A stretch of DNA of 57,752 nucleotides from Sulfurivermis sp040755915 (GCA_040755915.1 JBFLWM010000016.1:1-57752); one strand, 5' to 3'; numbered from the stretch's first letter, positions 15,181 through 25,001 are shown. Notes: generated from the letters alone by a model not told the origin. Program-made: numbers and translations.

Positions 15181-17754
15181 CTAGTCGGTGCGGCGTGCCA
15201 GTACGGCGGGCAGGTCGCGGCTGGGGTGGCCGATGTGGTAGCCCTGGGCGTAGGGGATACCGGCCTGGCGGATGTGTTCCAGCACTTCCTCGTTTTCCAC
15301 GAATTCGGCCAGGGCCTGGATGCCGAGCTGCTGGGCCAGGTCGGCGATGCTGTGGACGAAGGCGCGGTCGCGCGGGTCGCTGATCATGTTGACGATGAAG
15401 TCGCCCTCGATCTTGACGTAGTCGATGGGGAAGCGCTTCAGGTAGTGGAAGGAGGAGAAGCCGGAGCCGAAATCGTCGATGGCGAGACCAAAGCCTTCCA
15501 GCTTGAGGTCGTTGACGAACTGCTCCAGCAGGGTGATGTTTTTCACCGTGTCGCGCTCGGTGATTTCGAATACCACCTGCTCGGGCGGGATGTGGTAGCT
15601 GGTGGTGAGACGCTTCACCTCGGGAATGAATTCGTTCAGCACCAGGGCGCGCGGTGACAGGTTGACGAAGATCTTGCCGTGGTAGCCGGTCTTCTGCACC
15701 TGCTCGAAGGCCTTTTCCATCACCACGTAGTCCAGCTTGTGGATCAGGCCGGTCTTTTCGGCTATCTCGATGAATTCGTGGGCCCCCATTATCTGGGCAC
15801 CCTCCAGGTGAATACGCGACAGCACTTCCACTGCAATCACTTCATTGCTGCTGACGTCGAGGATCGGCTGGAAGTAGGGCACCACCCGCTTGTCGGTGAT
15901 GGCGTTGGCGATGATCAGGCTCTTCTCGCCGATGCTGCGGAACACCTCGACGACGTCGTCGGCGGTGGGGAAACCGATGCGGTTTTTGCCGCCCGTCTTG
16001 GCCTTGTACATCATGTTGTCGGCAAACAGGAACAGGTCCTTGGGGTCCTTGGCGTGCTCCGGATAGATCGCGATGCCAATGGATACCGTGGCCTGTACGG
16101 TGGCCAGATCGGGGGATTGCAGGCTGAGATCGGCGCTATTGGCGAGGATGCGCTCGCTCACCGCGTAGGCCTGTTCCGCCCCGCTCTCCGGCAGCACCAC
16201 CACGAACTCGTCGCCGCCATAGCGTGCCAGGATGTCGCCGGTGCGCAGGGCGCCGTGGATGCTGGTGGCGAAGGCCTGCAGGAAACGGTCGCCGAAGGCA
16301 TGGCCGTAGCTGTCGTTGATGGCCTTGAAGTTGTCCAGGTCGATGACCAGCACGGCGAACTGGTAGCTGTGGCGCTCGGCCCGGCTCACTTCGTAGCCCA
16401 GCATCTCCCAGAACAGGCGCTGGTTGTACAGGTTGGTGAGCGGGTCGCGCGTGGCATAGAACTCCAGATCCTTGGTGTATTTGTAGATGGCCTTCACCGA
16501 ACCGACGACGTTGAGCAGGGTGGAGAGGATGCTCTCGATCACCAGCATGCGCATCTCGTCGCGCTTCAGCGCCGCGTGCACGCCGATGCCGACGATGCCG
16601 CCGATCTTCGGCGTGTCCACCAGCAGGGTCTTGGTCTGCAACTCGATGCCGGCATGGTCCAGCACGATCTCCGGGCCATCGACCTGGGCGATATTGTGGT
16701 TGATGGTGACGGTACTGATGTCGCTGAACTGGCTGCTGTTGGCCAGGATGCGGCGCACGGCCTCTTCCATCATGGTGCGGGTGGCGGTGGAGGGCGGGCG
16801 GATCCAGAAGATCTCCAGATCGAACAGCTCGTCGTCCACCTTGAAGATGGAGAACAGGGTGTAGGCGTCGATGACCTTGTTGATGTCCACCATCAGGTAG
16901 CCGACGTACTCGCGCCAGTCGCGCACCACCTCGGAGGTGATGACGAATTTCTCCAGCAGGCGGATCTCGAACTCCAGCAGCTCCTTGTCCACCGCCACCA
17001 TGCGCAGTTTGGCGGCCAGTTCCTCGACCTTGGCGAACAGGTTGTTCAATTCATTGAAGCCGAGGTCGATCTTCTTCAGTTCCAGGTGGGTGAGATCGGA
17101 CACCTTGTTCACGGTGTCGATGTTGCCCTGCAGCATGTCGAGGGAGTCATTGATGCGGCGGTTGAGGAACAGGGCCACGCCGAGGGCGACGACGAAGGGC
17201 AGCGGGGCGATGAGCAGCAGGGGCAGCAGCAGGTCCGCCTTGGCCTTGGCCACCATGGGGGCCAGCTCCTGATGCACGGTGATGACGCCGAGCACGTCGC
17301 CGCTCTTGGCATTGCTGTGGCAGCGCAGGCACTCGGCGCGGGCGACCAGGGGGCGCGCGCTGCGCACGCCGCCGGGGACTTCCTCGCTCTGTGGCCGGCC
17401 AAATTGCAGGGTGCGTTCCACCAGCGGGTCGATGGGCGGTTGCTCGATAGGGCCGAAGCGTTCGCTGACCAGATCGCCGCGATAGATGGCGACTTCGTGG
17501 GCGGCGTCTTCGGCGGAGGACTGGATGGCGCCGATGAATTCCTCCAGCTGCTCGCGGGTCCAGCCGCGGCGCATGATCTGGTACATGGCATTGAAGGTGC
17601 CCTGGGCCACGGTGTCGGCCAGAGCGGCGGCGCTTTCGTTGACGGCACGGTCATAGACGCGCGCTGTGGCCAGGTACATGCCGAGGAGGAGTACCAGGGA
17701 CACGCCCAGGGCGGCGGTCAGGATGAACGCCTTGATGGTTTTGAAAGAGGACAT
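15181..17754 (-). CDS. heme-sensing (DUF3365) GGDEF-EAL membrane protein
   Basis: 857 aa from ATG 17754. TM1 (about 8-30), a periplasmic DUF3365 domain (31-173) with one c-heme site C142-L-R-C145-H146, TM2 (about 174-197), a helical linker and a roughly 100-residue uncharacterised region, then GGDEF and EAL domains. The cyclase motif is intact (GGDEF 513-517) with an inhibitory RxxD (R504-TGD507) five residues before it. The EAL motif reads E643-V-L, an accepted variant; IDDFGSGFSSF and the VKIEGDF lysine region are present, so phosphodiesterase activity is possible. It would translate periplasmic redox or gas signals into c-di-GMP level. The gene stands alone. Confidence 0.9.
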   Translation of the reverse strand: MSSFKTIKAFILTAALGVSLVLLLGMYLATARVYDRAVNESAAALADTVAQGTFNAMYQIMRRGWTREQLEEFIGAIQSSAEDAAHEVAIYRGDLVSERFGPIEQPPIDPLVERTLQFGRPQSEEVPGGVRSARPLVARAECLRCHSNAKSGDVLGVITVHQELAPMVAKAKADLLLPLLLIAPLPFVVALGVALFLNRRINDSLDMLQGNIDTVNKVSDLTHLELKKIDLGFNELNNLFAKVEELAAKLRMVAVDKELLEFEIRLLEKFVITSEVVRDWREYVGYLMVDINKVIDAYTLFSIFKVDDELFDLEIFWIRPPSTATRTMMEEAVRRILANSSQFSDISTVTINHNIAQVDGPEIVLDHAGIELQTKTLLVDTPKIGGIVGIGVHAALKRDEMRMLVIESILSTLLNVVGSVKAIYKYTKDLEFYATRDPLTNLYNQRLFWEMLGYEVSRAERHSYQFAVLVIDLDNFKAINDSYGHAFGDRFLQAFATSIHGALRTGDILARYGGDEFVVVLPESGAEQAYAVSERILANSADLSLQSPDLATVQATVSIGIAIYPEHAKDPKDLFLFADNMMYKAKTGGKNRIGFPTADDVVEVFRSIGEKSLIIANAITDKRVVPYFQPILDVSSNEVIAVEVLSRIHLEGAQIMGAHEFIEIAEKTGLIHKLDYVVMEKAFEQVQKTGYHGKIFVNLSPRALVLNEFIPEVKRLTTSYHIPPEQVVFEITERDTVKNITLLEQFVNDLKLEGFGLAIDDFGSGFSSFHYLKRFPIDYVKIEGDFIVNMISDPRDRAFVHSIADLAQQLGIQALAEFVENEEVLEHIRQAGIPYAQGYHIGHPSRDLPAVLARRTD

Positions 17755-18073
17755 ACAACCCCTGCATCCGGTGCGACGCAGTCCATGCTGGTCGCTTGTT
17801 ATTTGGACACTGCCGCCGGTGGGCCGGCAGGCAGCGCACCGATTCTCACACATTTCCTGTGTTAATACGACGACCCTGCGCACCCTAGCACAGGCGCGGT
17901 GGGCGGACGTTTGACCTGTATCAAAGGGGCAGACCGACATGCCGCCGCCGCGGGCGGCCGTATCCCTGCGATCGGCCTCATAATCGACGGCACCACTCAA
18001 CTATGGCACATCGCCCCAACGGAGACGCTGAATTTGCGATAATGCCGGCCCGTCATTCCTGCTGGTGCCGACC

Positions 18074-19267
18074 ATGGATCTTGCCCCGCTGTTGTTGAAG
18101 AAAAACGAAGAACGCCGTCTGCGTCAGGGGCATCTGTGGGTGTACAGCAACGAGGTGAACGTGGAGCGCACGCCGCTCACCGCCTTCACCCCCGGCCAGC
18201 CGGTGCAAATCATTGCCAGCGACGGCAAGCCGCTCGGCGCCGGTTATGTGAATCCTCACTCGCTGATTTGCGCCCGCCTGGTCAGCCGCGACCCGGCCCA
18301 GATGCTGGACCGCTCTCTTTTGGTGCATCGTCTCAATGTCGCCCTGGCGCTGCGCGAGCGCCTGTATGCCGAGCCTTATTACCGCCTGGTCTACGGCGAG
18401 AGCGATCAGCTGCCGGGGCTGGTGGTGGACCGTTTCGGCGACGTGCTGTCGGTGCAGATCACCACCGCCGGCATGGAGGTGCTGAAGGAGGATGTGGTGG
18501 CGGCGCTGGACAAGGTGGTGAAGCCGCGGGCGATCCTGCTGCGCAACGACAGCGCGGCGCGGGCACCGGAAGGTCTCGACAGTTACGTGACGACGGCGCT
18601 GGGTGAGGCGCCGGACATGGTGGAGGTGGTGGAGAACGGGGTGCGCTACGCGGCGCCGCTGCTCACCGGCCAGAAGACCGGCTGGTTCTATGACCACCGT
18701 GACAACCGCGCGCGCATGCAGCGCTATGTGCGCGGCGGCCGCGTGCTGGACGTGTTCAGCTACATCGGCGGCTGGGGCATCGCCGCCGCGGTGGCCGGCG
18801 CGGCGCAGGTCACCTGTGTGGATGCCTCCGGTCCGGCCCTGGATCAGGTGCAGCGCAACGCGGAGTTGAACGGCGTGGCGGACCGGGTGGATGCCATCGA
18901 GGGCGATGCCTTCGAGGCGCTCAAGGCCCTGCGCGCCGACAAGGAGCGCTTTGACGTGGTGATCGTCGACCCGCCGGCCTTCATCAAGCGCAAGAAGGAC
19001 GCCAAGGAGGGCATCCAGGCCTACCGCCGCATCAACCAGGCGGCGCTGCAGCTGCTCGGCAAGGACGGCATCCTCGTCGCCGCCTCCTGCTCGTTCCACC
19101 TGCAGCGCGAGGTGTTCCTCGACCTGCTGCACCAGAGCGCGCGTCACCTCGATCGCCAGCTGCAGATCCTGGAGCAGGGCCATCAGGGACCGGACCATCC
19201 GGTGCACCCGGCGATTGCCGAGACCGAATACATCAAGTGCTTCACTGCGCGGTCGGTGATGGTGTGA
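18074..19267 (+). CDS. rlmI: RlmI, 23S rRNA m5C1962 methyltransferase
   Basis: 397 aa from ATG 18074 (GTG 18065 in frame is less likely); E. coli RlmI is 396. N-terminal PUA domain (about 1-75: RRLRQGHLWVYSNEV, GYVNPHS), a linker beta domain (QLPGLVVDRFGD), then a Rossmann methyltransferase with motif I DVFSYIGGWG (about 232-241), the VDPPAFIKRKKD motif IV and the catalytic cysteine in AASCSFHL. The signature GQKTGWFYDHRDNR (about 202-215) is diagnostic. It methylates C1962 of 23S rRNA. It is followed by a heptad-repeat spacer and lgt. Confidence 0.93.
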   Translation: MDLAPLLLKKNEERRLRQGHLWVYSNEVNVERTPLTAFTPGQPVQIIASDGKPLGAGYVNPHSLICARLVSRDPAQMLDRSLLVHRLNVALALRERLYAEPYYRLVYGESDQLPGLVVDRFGDVLSVQITTAGMEVLKEDVVAALDKVVKPRAILLRNDSAARAPEGLDSYVTTALGEAPDMVEVVENGVRYAAPLLTGQKTGWFYDHRDNRARMQRYVRGGRVLDVFSYIGGWGIAAAVAGAAQVTCVDASGPALDQVQRNAELNGVADRVDAIEGDAFEALKALRADKERFDVVIVDPPAFIKRKKDAKEGIQAYRRINQAALQLLGKDGILVAASCSFHLQREVFLDLLHQSARHLDRQLQILEQGHQGPDHPVHPAIAETEYIKCFTARSVMV

Positions 19268-19275
19268 AAAAGTCT

Positions 19276-19345
19276 CAAGTGACAAGTTTCAAGTTGCAAG
19301 TGAAAAGAGGGGCAGTTACTTGTCACTTGGAACTTGTAACTTGCA
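19276..19345. repeat. inverted heptanucleotide (CAAGTNN) repeat, site A
   Basis: Four tandem heptads CAAGTGA CAAGTTT (19276-19289) and CAAGTTG CAAGTGA (19290-19303) face four heptads ACTTGTC ACTTGGA ACTTGTA ACTTGCA (19318-19345). The arms are complementary at most positions over 26 bases around a 14-base loop, so the rlmI-lgt intercistronic RNA can form a long imperfect hairpin. Three further sites occur in the window (27568, 35547, 36714). Confidence 0.85.
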
Positions 19346-19369
19346 ACTGTCTTTAAGGATACTCGCGCC

Positions 19370-20155
19370 ATGCTGACCTATCCCGACATCGACCCGGTCG
19401 CCCTCAGTCTCGGCCCGCTCAAGGTGCACTGGTACGGCCTGATGTATCTGGTCGGCTTTGGCGGCGGCTGGTGGCTGGGGCGCTGGCGGGCACAACGCCC
19501 CGGCGCATTGATGACGCCGGCCCAGGTGGACGATCTGGTGTTCTACGTCGCCCTCGGCGTGGTGCTGGGCGGGCGCATCGGCTACGTGCTGTTCTACAAC
19601 TTCTCCGCCTTCCTGGCCGAGCCGCTGCTGCTGTTCAAGGTATGGCAGGGCGGCATGTCGTTCCACGGCGGCCTGCTCGGCGTGCTGGTGGCCTTGGCGC
19701 TGTTCGCGCGCAAACTCGGGCTGCACTACTTCGCGGTGGTGGACTTCGTGGCGCCGCTGGTGACCATCGGCCTCGGTGCCGGGCGCATCGGCAATTTCAT
19801 CAACGGCGAGCTGTGGGGCAAGGTGAGCGACCTGCCCTGGGCGATGGTGTTTCCCGGCGCCGGGCCGCTGCCGCGCCATCCCAATCAGTTGTATGAATTC
19901 CTGCTGGAGGGCGTGCTGCTGTTCGCCATCCTGTGGCTGTATTCCAGCCGGCCACGGCCGGTGATGGCGGTGTCCGGCCTGTTCGCCATCTGTTATGCGA
20001 CGTTCCGTTTCCTGGTGGAGTTCGTGCGCGAGCCGGATGCCCATCTCGGCTATCTGGCGTTCGGCTGGCTGACCATGGGGCAGGTGTTGTCGCTGCCGCT
20101 GCTGCTGACCGGCATCGTGTTGATGGTGCTGGCGTTAAAAAGGGGGAGAGCATGA
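19370..20155 (+). CDS. lgt: Lgt, prolipoprotein diacylglyceryl transferase
   Basis: 261 aa, seven TM segments predicted. The Lgt signature GRIGNFINGELWG (about 141-153) with its catalytic/phosphatidylglycerol-binding arginine is intact, as are the N-terminal HWYGLMYLVGF (about 20-30) and the FHGGLLGVL motif (about 98-106). It transfers diacylglycerol from phosphatidylglycerol to the lipobox cysteine in the inner membrane, the first step of lipoprotein maturation. AAGGAT precedes the ATG. Its stop overlaps the thyA start by four bases (ATGA); the lgt-thyA pair is also seen in E. coli. Confidence 0.96.
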   Translation: MLTYPDIDPVALSLGPLKVHWYGLMYLVGFGGGWWLGRWRAQRPGALMTPAQVDDLVFYVALGVVLGGRIGYVLFYNFSAFLAEPLLLFKVWQGGMSFHGGLLGVLVALALFARKLGLHYFAVVDFVAPLVTIGLGAGRIGNFINGELWGKVSDLPWAMVFPGAGPLPRHPNQLYEFLLEGVLLFAILWLYSSRPRPVMAVSGLFAICYATFRFLVEFVREPDAHLGYLAFGWLTMGQVLSLPLLLTGIVLMVLALKRGRA

Positions 20156-21030
20156 AGCAGTATCTGGATCTGATGCGCCATGTGCTGGAGCATGGCACGC
20201 GCAAGGAGGACCGCACCGGCACCGGGACGGTGAGCGTGTTTGGTCACCAGATGCGCTTCAACCTGGCGGAGGGTTTCCCGCTGCTCACCACCAAGAAGGT
20301 ATTTCTCAAGGGCATCATTCACGAGCTGCTCTGGTTTCTGGCCGGCGATACCAACATCAAGTATCTGGTCGACAACGGCGTCGGCATCTGGAATGAGTGG
20401 CCGCATGCGGTCTATGTGAAGAGCACGGGCGACAACATGGCACTGGCCGATTTCGTCGCACGCATCCGTGACGATGCGGAGTTCGCGCGCCAGTGGGGCG
20501 GCATCGGTCCCGGCTATGGTCATCAGTGGCGTTCCTGGCCGACACCCGATGGCGGCACCATCGATCAGATCAGCCAGGTGGTGCAGCAGCTCAGGAACAA
20601 TCCCGATTCCCGCCGCATCATCGTCTCGGCCTGGAATGTGGCGGAGGTGGAGAACATGGCCCTGCCGCCCTGTCATACCCTGTTCCAGTTCTATGTCGCC
20701 GACGGCCGGCTGTCCTGCCAGTTGTATCAGCGCAGCGCCGATATCTTCCTCGGCGTGCCGTTCAACATCGCCTCCTACGCCCTGCTCACCCTGATGGTGG
20801 CGCAGGTCACCGGGCTGAAGCCGGGCGACTTCGTGCATACCCTGGGCGATGCCCACCTCTATCTCAATCATCTGGAGCAGGCACAGACGCAACTGGCGCG
20901 CACGCCGCATCCGTTGCCGCAGATGCAGATCAATCCGGCGGTGACGTCGCTGTTCGACTTCAAGTTCGAGGATTTCGAGTTGGTCGGCTATGAGTGCCAT
21001 CCGGCCATCAAGGCGCCCGTTGCGGTTTAG
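20152..21030 (+). CDS. thyA: ThyA, thymidylate synthase
   Basis: 292 aa from ATG 20152, overlapping lgt. The catalytic cysteine is C174 in ALPPCHTLFQFYV; the folate/dUMP residues DRTGTGT (20-26), QLYQRSADIFLGVPFNIASY and the terminal EDFELVGYECHPAIKAPVAV are intact. It makes dTMP from dUMP using methylene-tetrahydrofolate. It is about 28 residues longer than E. coli ThyA (264) because of an insertion around 88-115, which is a known long form. folA follows directly, so the folate cycle enzymes are co-expressed. Confidence 0.97.
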   Translation: MKQYLDLMRHVLEHGTRKEDRTGTGTVSVFGHQMRFNLAEGFPLLTTKKVFLKGIIHELLWFLAGDTNIKYLVDNGVGIWNEWPHAVYVKSTGDNMALADFVARIRDDAEFARQWGGIGPGYGHQWRSWPTPDGGTIDQISQVVQQLRNNPDSRRIIVSAWNVAEVENMALPPCHTLFQFYVADGRLSCQLYQRSADIFLGVPFNIASYALLTLMVAQVTGLKPGDFVHTLGDAHLYLNHLEQAQTQLARTPHPLPQMQINPAVTSLFDFKFEDFELVGYECHPAIKAPVAV

Positions 21031-21069
21031 GTGCCGTGTCCAGGCCTATTTTTTTCAGGGGTAATACCG

Positions 21070-21606
21070 ATGGCAGATGAGATGCAGAGTGGCGCGAATC
21101 AAGCACGACCGGTGATTTCGATCATCGTCGCCCTGGCGGAGAACCGCGTCATCGGCATCGAGAACCGCCTGCCCTGGCATCTGCCCGGCGACATGAAGTG
21201 GTTCCGCCGCCATACCCTGGGCAAGCCGATCCTGATGGGGCGCAAGACCTTCGAGTCCCTGGGCCGGCCGTTGCCGGAGCGGCACAATATCGTGGTCACC
21301 AACGACATGGCCTATCAGGCGACGGGTGCCACGGTGGTGCATTCCATCGATGAAGCGCTGCACGCCGCCGGTGATGCGCCCGAGGTGATGATCATCGGCG
21401 GGGAATCGTTCTACCGCCAGTTGCTGCCGCGGGCCGATCGCCTGATCCTGACCCTGGTGCACGCCGCAGTGGACGGTGATGCGTGGTTTCCCGCGTTCGA
21501 CTGGGACGACTGGCGCGAGGTGGAGCGCGGCGATCACCCCGCCGACGAGAGCAACCCCTACGCCTTCAGCTTCCTGATCCTCGAGCGGCAGAGGAACACA
21601 GCGTGA
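21070..21606 (+). CDS. folA: FolA, dihydrofolate reductase
   Basis: 178 aa from ATG 21070 (AGGGG upstream); a GTG at 21031, touching the thyA stop, would add 13 atypical residues. DHFR motifs: ISIIVALAENRVIGIENRLPWHLPGDMKWF (start of the fold, in two parts), LMGRKTFESLGRPLPER (about 57-73, NADPH site), and VMIIGGESFYRQLLP (about 107-121). The acidic catalytic residue in PGDMKWF is present. It regenerates tetrahydrofolate after ThyA. Its stop codon overlaps the GTG start of the next GGDEF-EAL gene by four bases. Confidence 0.95.
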   Translation: MADEMQSGANQARPVISIIVALAENRVIGIENRLPWHLPGDMKWFRRHTLGKPILMGRKTFESLGRPLPERHNIVVTNDMAYQATGATVVHSIDEALHAAGDAPEVMIIGGESFYRQLLPRADRLILTLVHAAVDGDAWFPAFDWDDWREVERGDHPADESNPYAFSFLILERQRNTA

Positions 21607-24600
21607 CCGCGCAGAAGACCGACTGGCTGCAACGCCGCATCCTGCTGTTCTCCATGCTGGGCATCCTCTTCACCGGTCTGGTGGTGGGGCTGGCGACGGG
21701 CGTGCCGCTGTATCTGCAGGGACGCCAGTACAGTGAAGATGCACTGCACTCCCAGGTGCATGGACAGGCGCAAAGTATTGCGCAGTTTTTCGGCAAGCTG
21801 GCCGATGTGGCCATGCAGCTCACCAGCCGCAGCGTGATCCGCGACCGTCTCGAGCAGTACAACCGCGGCGCCATCACGCAGGCGGAGCTGGTGGCCTTCA
21901 GCGCGCCGCGCCTGCAGGATGCCCTGGGGCAGAGCTCCGATGTCGTCGGCCTGGTGCGCCTGGATGCCGCCGGCGAGCCGGCGGTGCTGCTCGGGTTGCA
22001 GCCGCCGCGCGCCGACTGGCCGTTGCCGCCGGCGCAGGCACATGCGCCGCTCATCCACGGCCCGGTGCTCATCAATGACGCGCCCTATCTGCTGATCGGT
22101 GCACCTATCCTCAATCGCCAGTCCGAGCGCGTAGGCACCGACATCGTGGTGTTCCAGCTCGACACCCTGCTGAAGCTGCTGGTCGACAAGGCGGCCTTCG
22201 GCATGGCGGCACGCCAGTATCTGGGCGACCTGTCACAGGCCGCCGTGCTGACCACCGACACGCAGGCCAGTCAGCTCTCCCTGCTGCCGGCCGAAGGCAG
22301 CCTGCACCAGGTCCTGCAACTGGCCGGCGCCGGTTACACCGGCATGCTGGCCGTCGATGACAGCGATCGCATCCTGTTCCATGAGCCGGTGCCGGGCTTC
22401 GCCGGCTGGGGACTGGCGGTGAGCGTGCGCGGCGATGATCTGTATCTGCCGGTGCAGCAGCAGTTGTTGTTGCCGGCGCTGACCATTCTGCTGATGCTGG
22501 TCACCGGTACCCTGTTGACGGCGCGTCTGATCCGACCGCTGGGCAGCGAGGTGGTGAAGACCTCGCGTGCCCTGGCCGAGAGCGAGCAGCGTCTGCGCAC
22601 GTTGATCAACGCGACGCCCGATATCATCTGCTTCAAAGATGGTCAGGGCCGCTGGCTGGAGGCCAATCAGGCCGACCTGGAACTGTTCAGCCTCGTCGGC
22701 GTGGACTATCAGGGCAAGACCGATGCGGAGCTGGCGGATTTCACCGACCCGCTGTATCGCGCAGCCTTCCTCGCCTGTGAGGCCAGCGACGAGCAGGCTT
22801 GGCATGCCGGCGGCGTGTCGCGCGGCGAAGAGGCGATTCCTACGGTACGAGGCGAGACGCACATCTATGACGTGATCAAGGTGCCGGTATTCGGGCCGGC
22901 CGGCGGCCGCAAGGGGTTGGTGGTGCTGGGACGCGACGTCACCGAACGGCGCCGGGCCGAACTGGCCCTGCAGCAGTCGGCGCAGGAGTGGTCCTATGCC
23001 ATGGATTTCTTCGAGGATGCCGTTTATCTGCTGGATCTCGACGACCGCGTGTTACGTGCCAACCGTGCCTTCTACCGCCTGTTCAATCTCGCCGCGGAAC
23101 AGGTCATCGGTCATGACATCGCCGAGCTGATGCATCCACACGGCGAGAAGAAGGAATGCCCCATCTGCCGTGCGCGACGCCTGCGCGAAGACGCCTACGT
23201 CACCATGGATGCGGACGATCCCAGCAATCCGGTCGGCCGGCCCATCGAAACCTCGATCCGCATCATCCGCGACGAGGCCGGCGAGCCCATTGGCATCCTG
23301 ATGGGCATCAAGGACTTGACCCGCGCGCGCCAGACCGAGGAACAGCTGCGCCTGGCGGCGAGCGTGTTCGAGGGTAGCCAGGAGGGCATCATGATCCTGG
23401 GACCGGATCACCGCATCGTCGACGTCAATCAGGCCTTTGGCACCATCACCGGCTATAGCGCCGAGGCGGTGGCCGGTCGCCTGCTGCGCGAAGTGCTCAG
23501 CACTGAACAGGTGGAGACACTGAGCTGCGAACGCCTGTGGGCGCTGGTGGACGCGCAGGGCAGCTGGCAGGGCGAGGTGTGGTATCGGCGCAGTGACGGC
23601 GAGGTGTTTCCGGCCTGGCAAAACCTCAGCGTGGTGAAGGATGCCCAGGGTGAGCCCACGCGTTACATCGGTGTGTTCACCGATATCTCGGAGAAGAAGG
23701 CCGCTGAGGAGCGCATCAATCACCTGGCGCATTTCGACCTGCTGACCGACCTGCCAAATCGCGTGCTGTTGCAGGATCGCCTGCAGAATGCGCTGGAGCG
23801 CATGCGCCGCAGCGGGCAGCCCCTCGCCGTGCTGTTCCTCGATCTGGACCGTTTCAAGAACGTCAACGACAGTCTCGGCCACCCGGTTGGTGACCGCCTG
23901 CTGCAGGTGGTGGCGCATCGCCTCAACGCCGTGGTACGTGACCAGGATACCGTGGCGCGTCTGGGGGGCGACGAGTTCCTGCTGATTCTGGAGGATCTGC
24001 ACGATCCACAGCATGCCGGGGTGGTGGCACGCAAGATACTGGAACGCCTGAGCGAGCCGGCACGGGTCGACCAGCATGACCTCTATATCGGTGCCAGCAT
24101 CGGGATCAGCATTTTCCCCAATGATGGAACCGATTCCGATGTGCTGATCAAGAATGCCGATACGGCGATGTATCGCGCCAAGGAAATGGGTCGCAACAAT
24201 TACCAGTTCTACACGCCGGAGCTGACCCGTCTCAGCCTGGAGCGTTTCGAGCTGGAGTGCGGCCTGCGTCAGGCGCTGGAGCGAGAGGAACTGCTGCTGC
24301 ACTACCAGCCGCAGGCGACGCTGCATGATGCGCGCTGTATCGGTGCCGAGGCCCTGGTGCGCTGGCAGCATCCGGAAAAGGGATTGATCCCGCCGGATCG
24401 CTTCATCCCGCTGGCGGAGGAAACCGGGCTGATCCAGGCGTTGGGACGCTGGGTGTTGCGCACGGCGTGCAAGCAGGCAAAGCGCTGGCAGGAGCAGGGG
24501 CGGCCGCTGCGTATCGCGGTGAACCTGTCCGGGCAGCAGATCGTGCATGGCGACATCGTTGCCACGGTGAGCGAGGTGCTGGGGGAGACCGGGCTCGATC

Positions 24601-25001
24601 CGCGCTGGCTGGAGCTGGAGATTACCGAGGGGTTTGTGCTGAGCCATGCCGAAACCGGTGTGCGCACCCTGGAGCGGCTCAAGGCGCTGGGCATCACCCT
24701 CGCCATCGATGACTTCGGTACCGGCTATTCCTCGCTCAGCTATCTCAAGCGCCTGCCGGTGGACCGGCTCAAGATCGATCGCTCCTTCGTCCAGGGTGTG
24801 CCCGGTGATCGCGACGATGCCGCCATCGTCGCCACTATCATCGCCATGGCTCGCAGCCTGCAACTGGAGGTGATCGCCGAGGGCGTGGAGACGGCGGTGC
24901 AACTGGCCTTTCTGCGGGAACAGGGTTGCGACGAATATCAAGGCTATCTGCTCGGCCGGCCGCTGCCGTTGGCGGAGTTTGAGCGGATGCTGCCGCAGTA
25001 A
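21603..25001 (+). CDS. membrane PAS3-GGDEF-EAL c-di-GMP protein
   Basis: 1132 aa from GTG 21603, which overlaps the folA stop (GTGA); AGAGGA lies upstream, so the start is well supported. TM1 (about 12-36), a periplasmic sensor region (37-285, no recognised fold), TM2 (about 288-310), then three PAS domains (about 325-450, 460-575, 585-700), GGDEF (GGDEF 788-792, with I-site R779-DQ-D782) and EAL (E916-A-L). Downstream EAL motifs DDFGTGYSSLSYLKR, LKIDRSF and AEGVET are intact, so both catalytic activities are plausible. PAS2 contains HPHGEKKECPICRARR, a His/Cys cluster that could bind metal. Coupling to folA translation is unusual. Confidence 0.93.
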   Translation: MTAQKTDWLQRRILLFSMLGILFTGLVVGLATGVPLYLQGRQYSEDALHSQVHGQAQSIAQFFGKLADVAMQLTSRSVIRDRLEQYNRGAITQAELVAFSAPRLQDALGQSSDVVGLVRLDAAGEPAVLLGLQPPRADWPLPPAQAHAPLIHGPVLINDAPYLLIGAPILNRQSERVGTDIVVFQLDTLLKLLVDKAAFGMAARQYLGDLSQAAVLTTDTQASQLSLLPAEGSLHQVLQLAGAGYTGMLAVDDSDRILFHEPVPGFAGWGLAVSVRGDDLYLPVQQQLLLPALTILLMLVTGTLLTARLIRPLGSEVVKTSRALAESEQRLRTLINATPDIICFKDGQGRWLEANQADLELFSLVGVDYQGKTDAELADFTDPLYRAAFLACEASDEQAWHAGGVSRGEEAIPTVRGETHIYDVIKVPVFGPAGGRKGLVVLGRDVTERRRAELALQQSAQEWSYAMDFFEDAVYLLDLDDRVLRANRAFYRLFNLAAEQVIGHDIAELMHPHGEKKECPICRARRLREDAYVTMDADDPSNPVGRPIETSIRIIRDEAGEPIGILMGIKDLTRARQTEEQLRLAASVFEGSQEGIMILGPDHRIVDVNQAFGTITGYSAEAVAGRLLREVLSTEQVETLSCERLWALVDAQGSWQGEVWYRRSDGEVFPAWQNLSVVKDAQGEPTRYIGVFTDISEKKAAEERINHLAHFDLLTDLPNRVLLQDRLQNALERMRRSGQPLAVLFLDLDRFKNVNDSLGHPVGDRLLQVVAHRLNAVVRDQDTVARLGGDEFLLILEDLHDPQHAGVVARKILERLSEPARVDQHDLYIGASIGISIFPNDGTDSDVLIKNADTAMYRAKEMGRNNYQFYTPELTRLSLERFELECGLRQALEREELLLHYQPQATLHDARCIGAEALVRWQHPEKGLIPPDRFIPLAEETGLIQALGRWVLRTACKQAKRWQEQGRPLRIAVNLSGQQIVHGDIVATVSEVLGETGLDPRWLELEITEGFVLSHAETGVRTLERLKALGITLAIDDFGTGYSSLSYLKRLPVDRLKIDRSFVQGVPGDRDDAAIVATIIAMARSLQLEVIAEGVETAVQLAFLREQGCDEYQGYLLGRPLPLAEFERMLPQ

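Noticed and set aside
15679..17865. A 728-codon plus-strand frame opposite the heme GGDEF-EAL gene
   Set aside because: Shadow frame: His/Asp/Gly/Val-rich without motifs; the minus-strand gene has all domain motifs.
19276..19345. CRISPR or direct-repeat array
   Set aside because: Units are 7 bases with no spacers, and arms face each other; this is not CRISPR.
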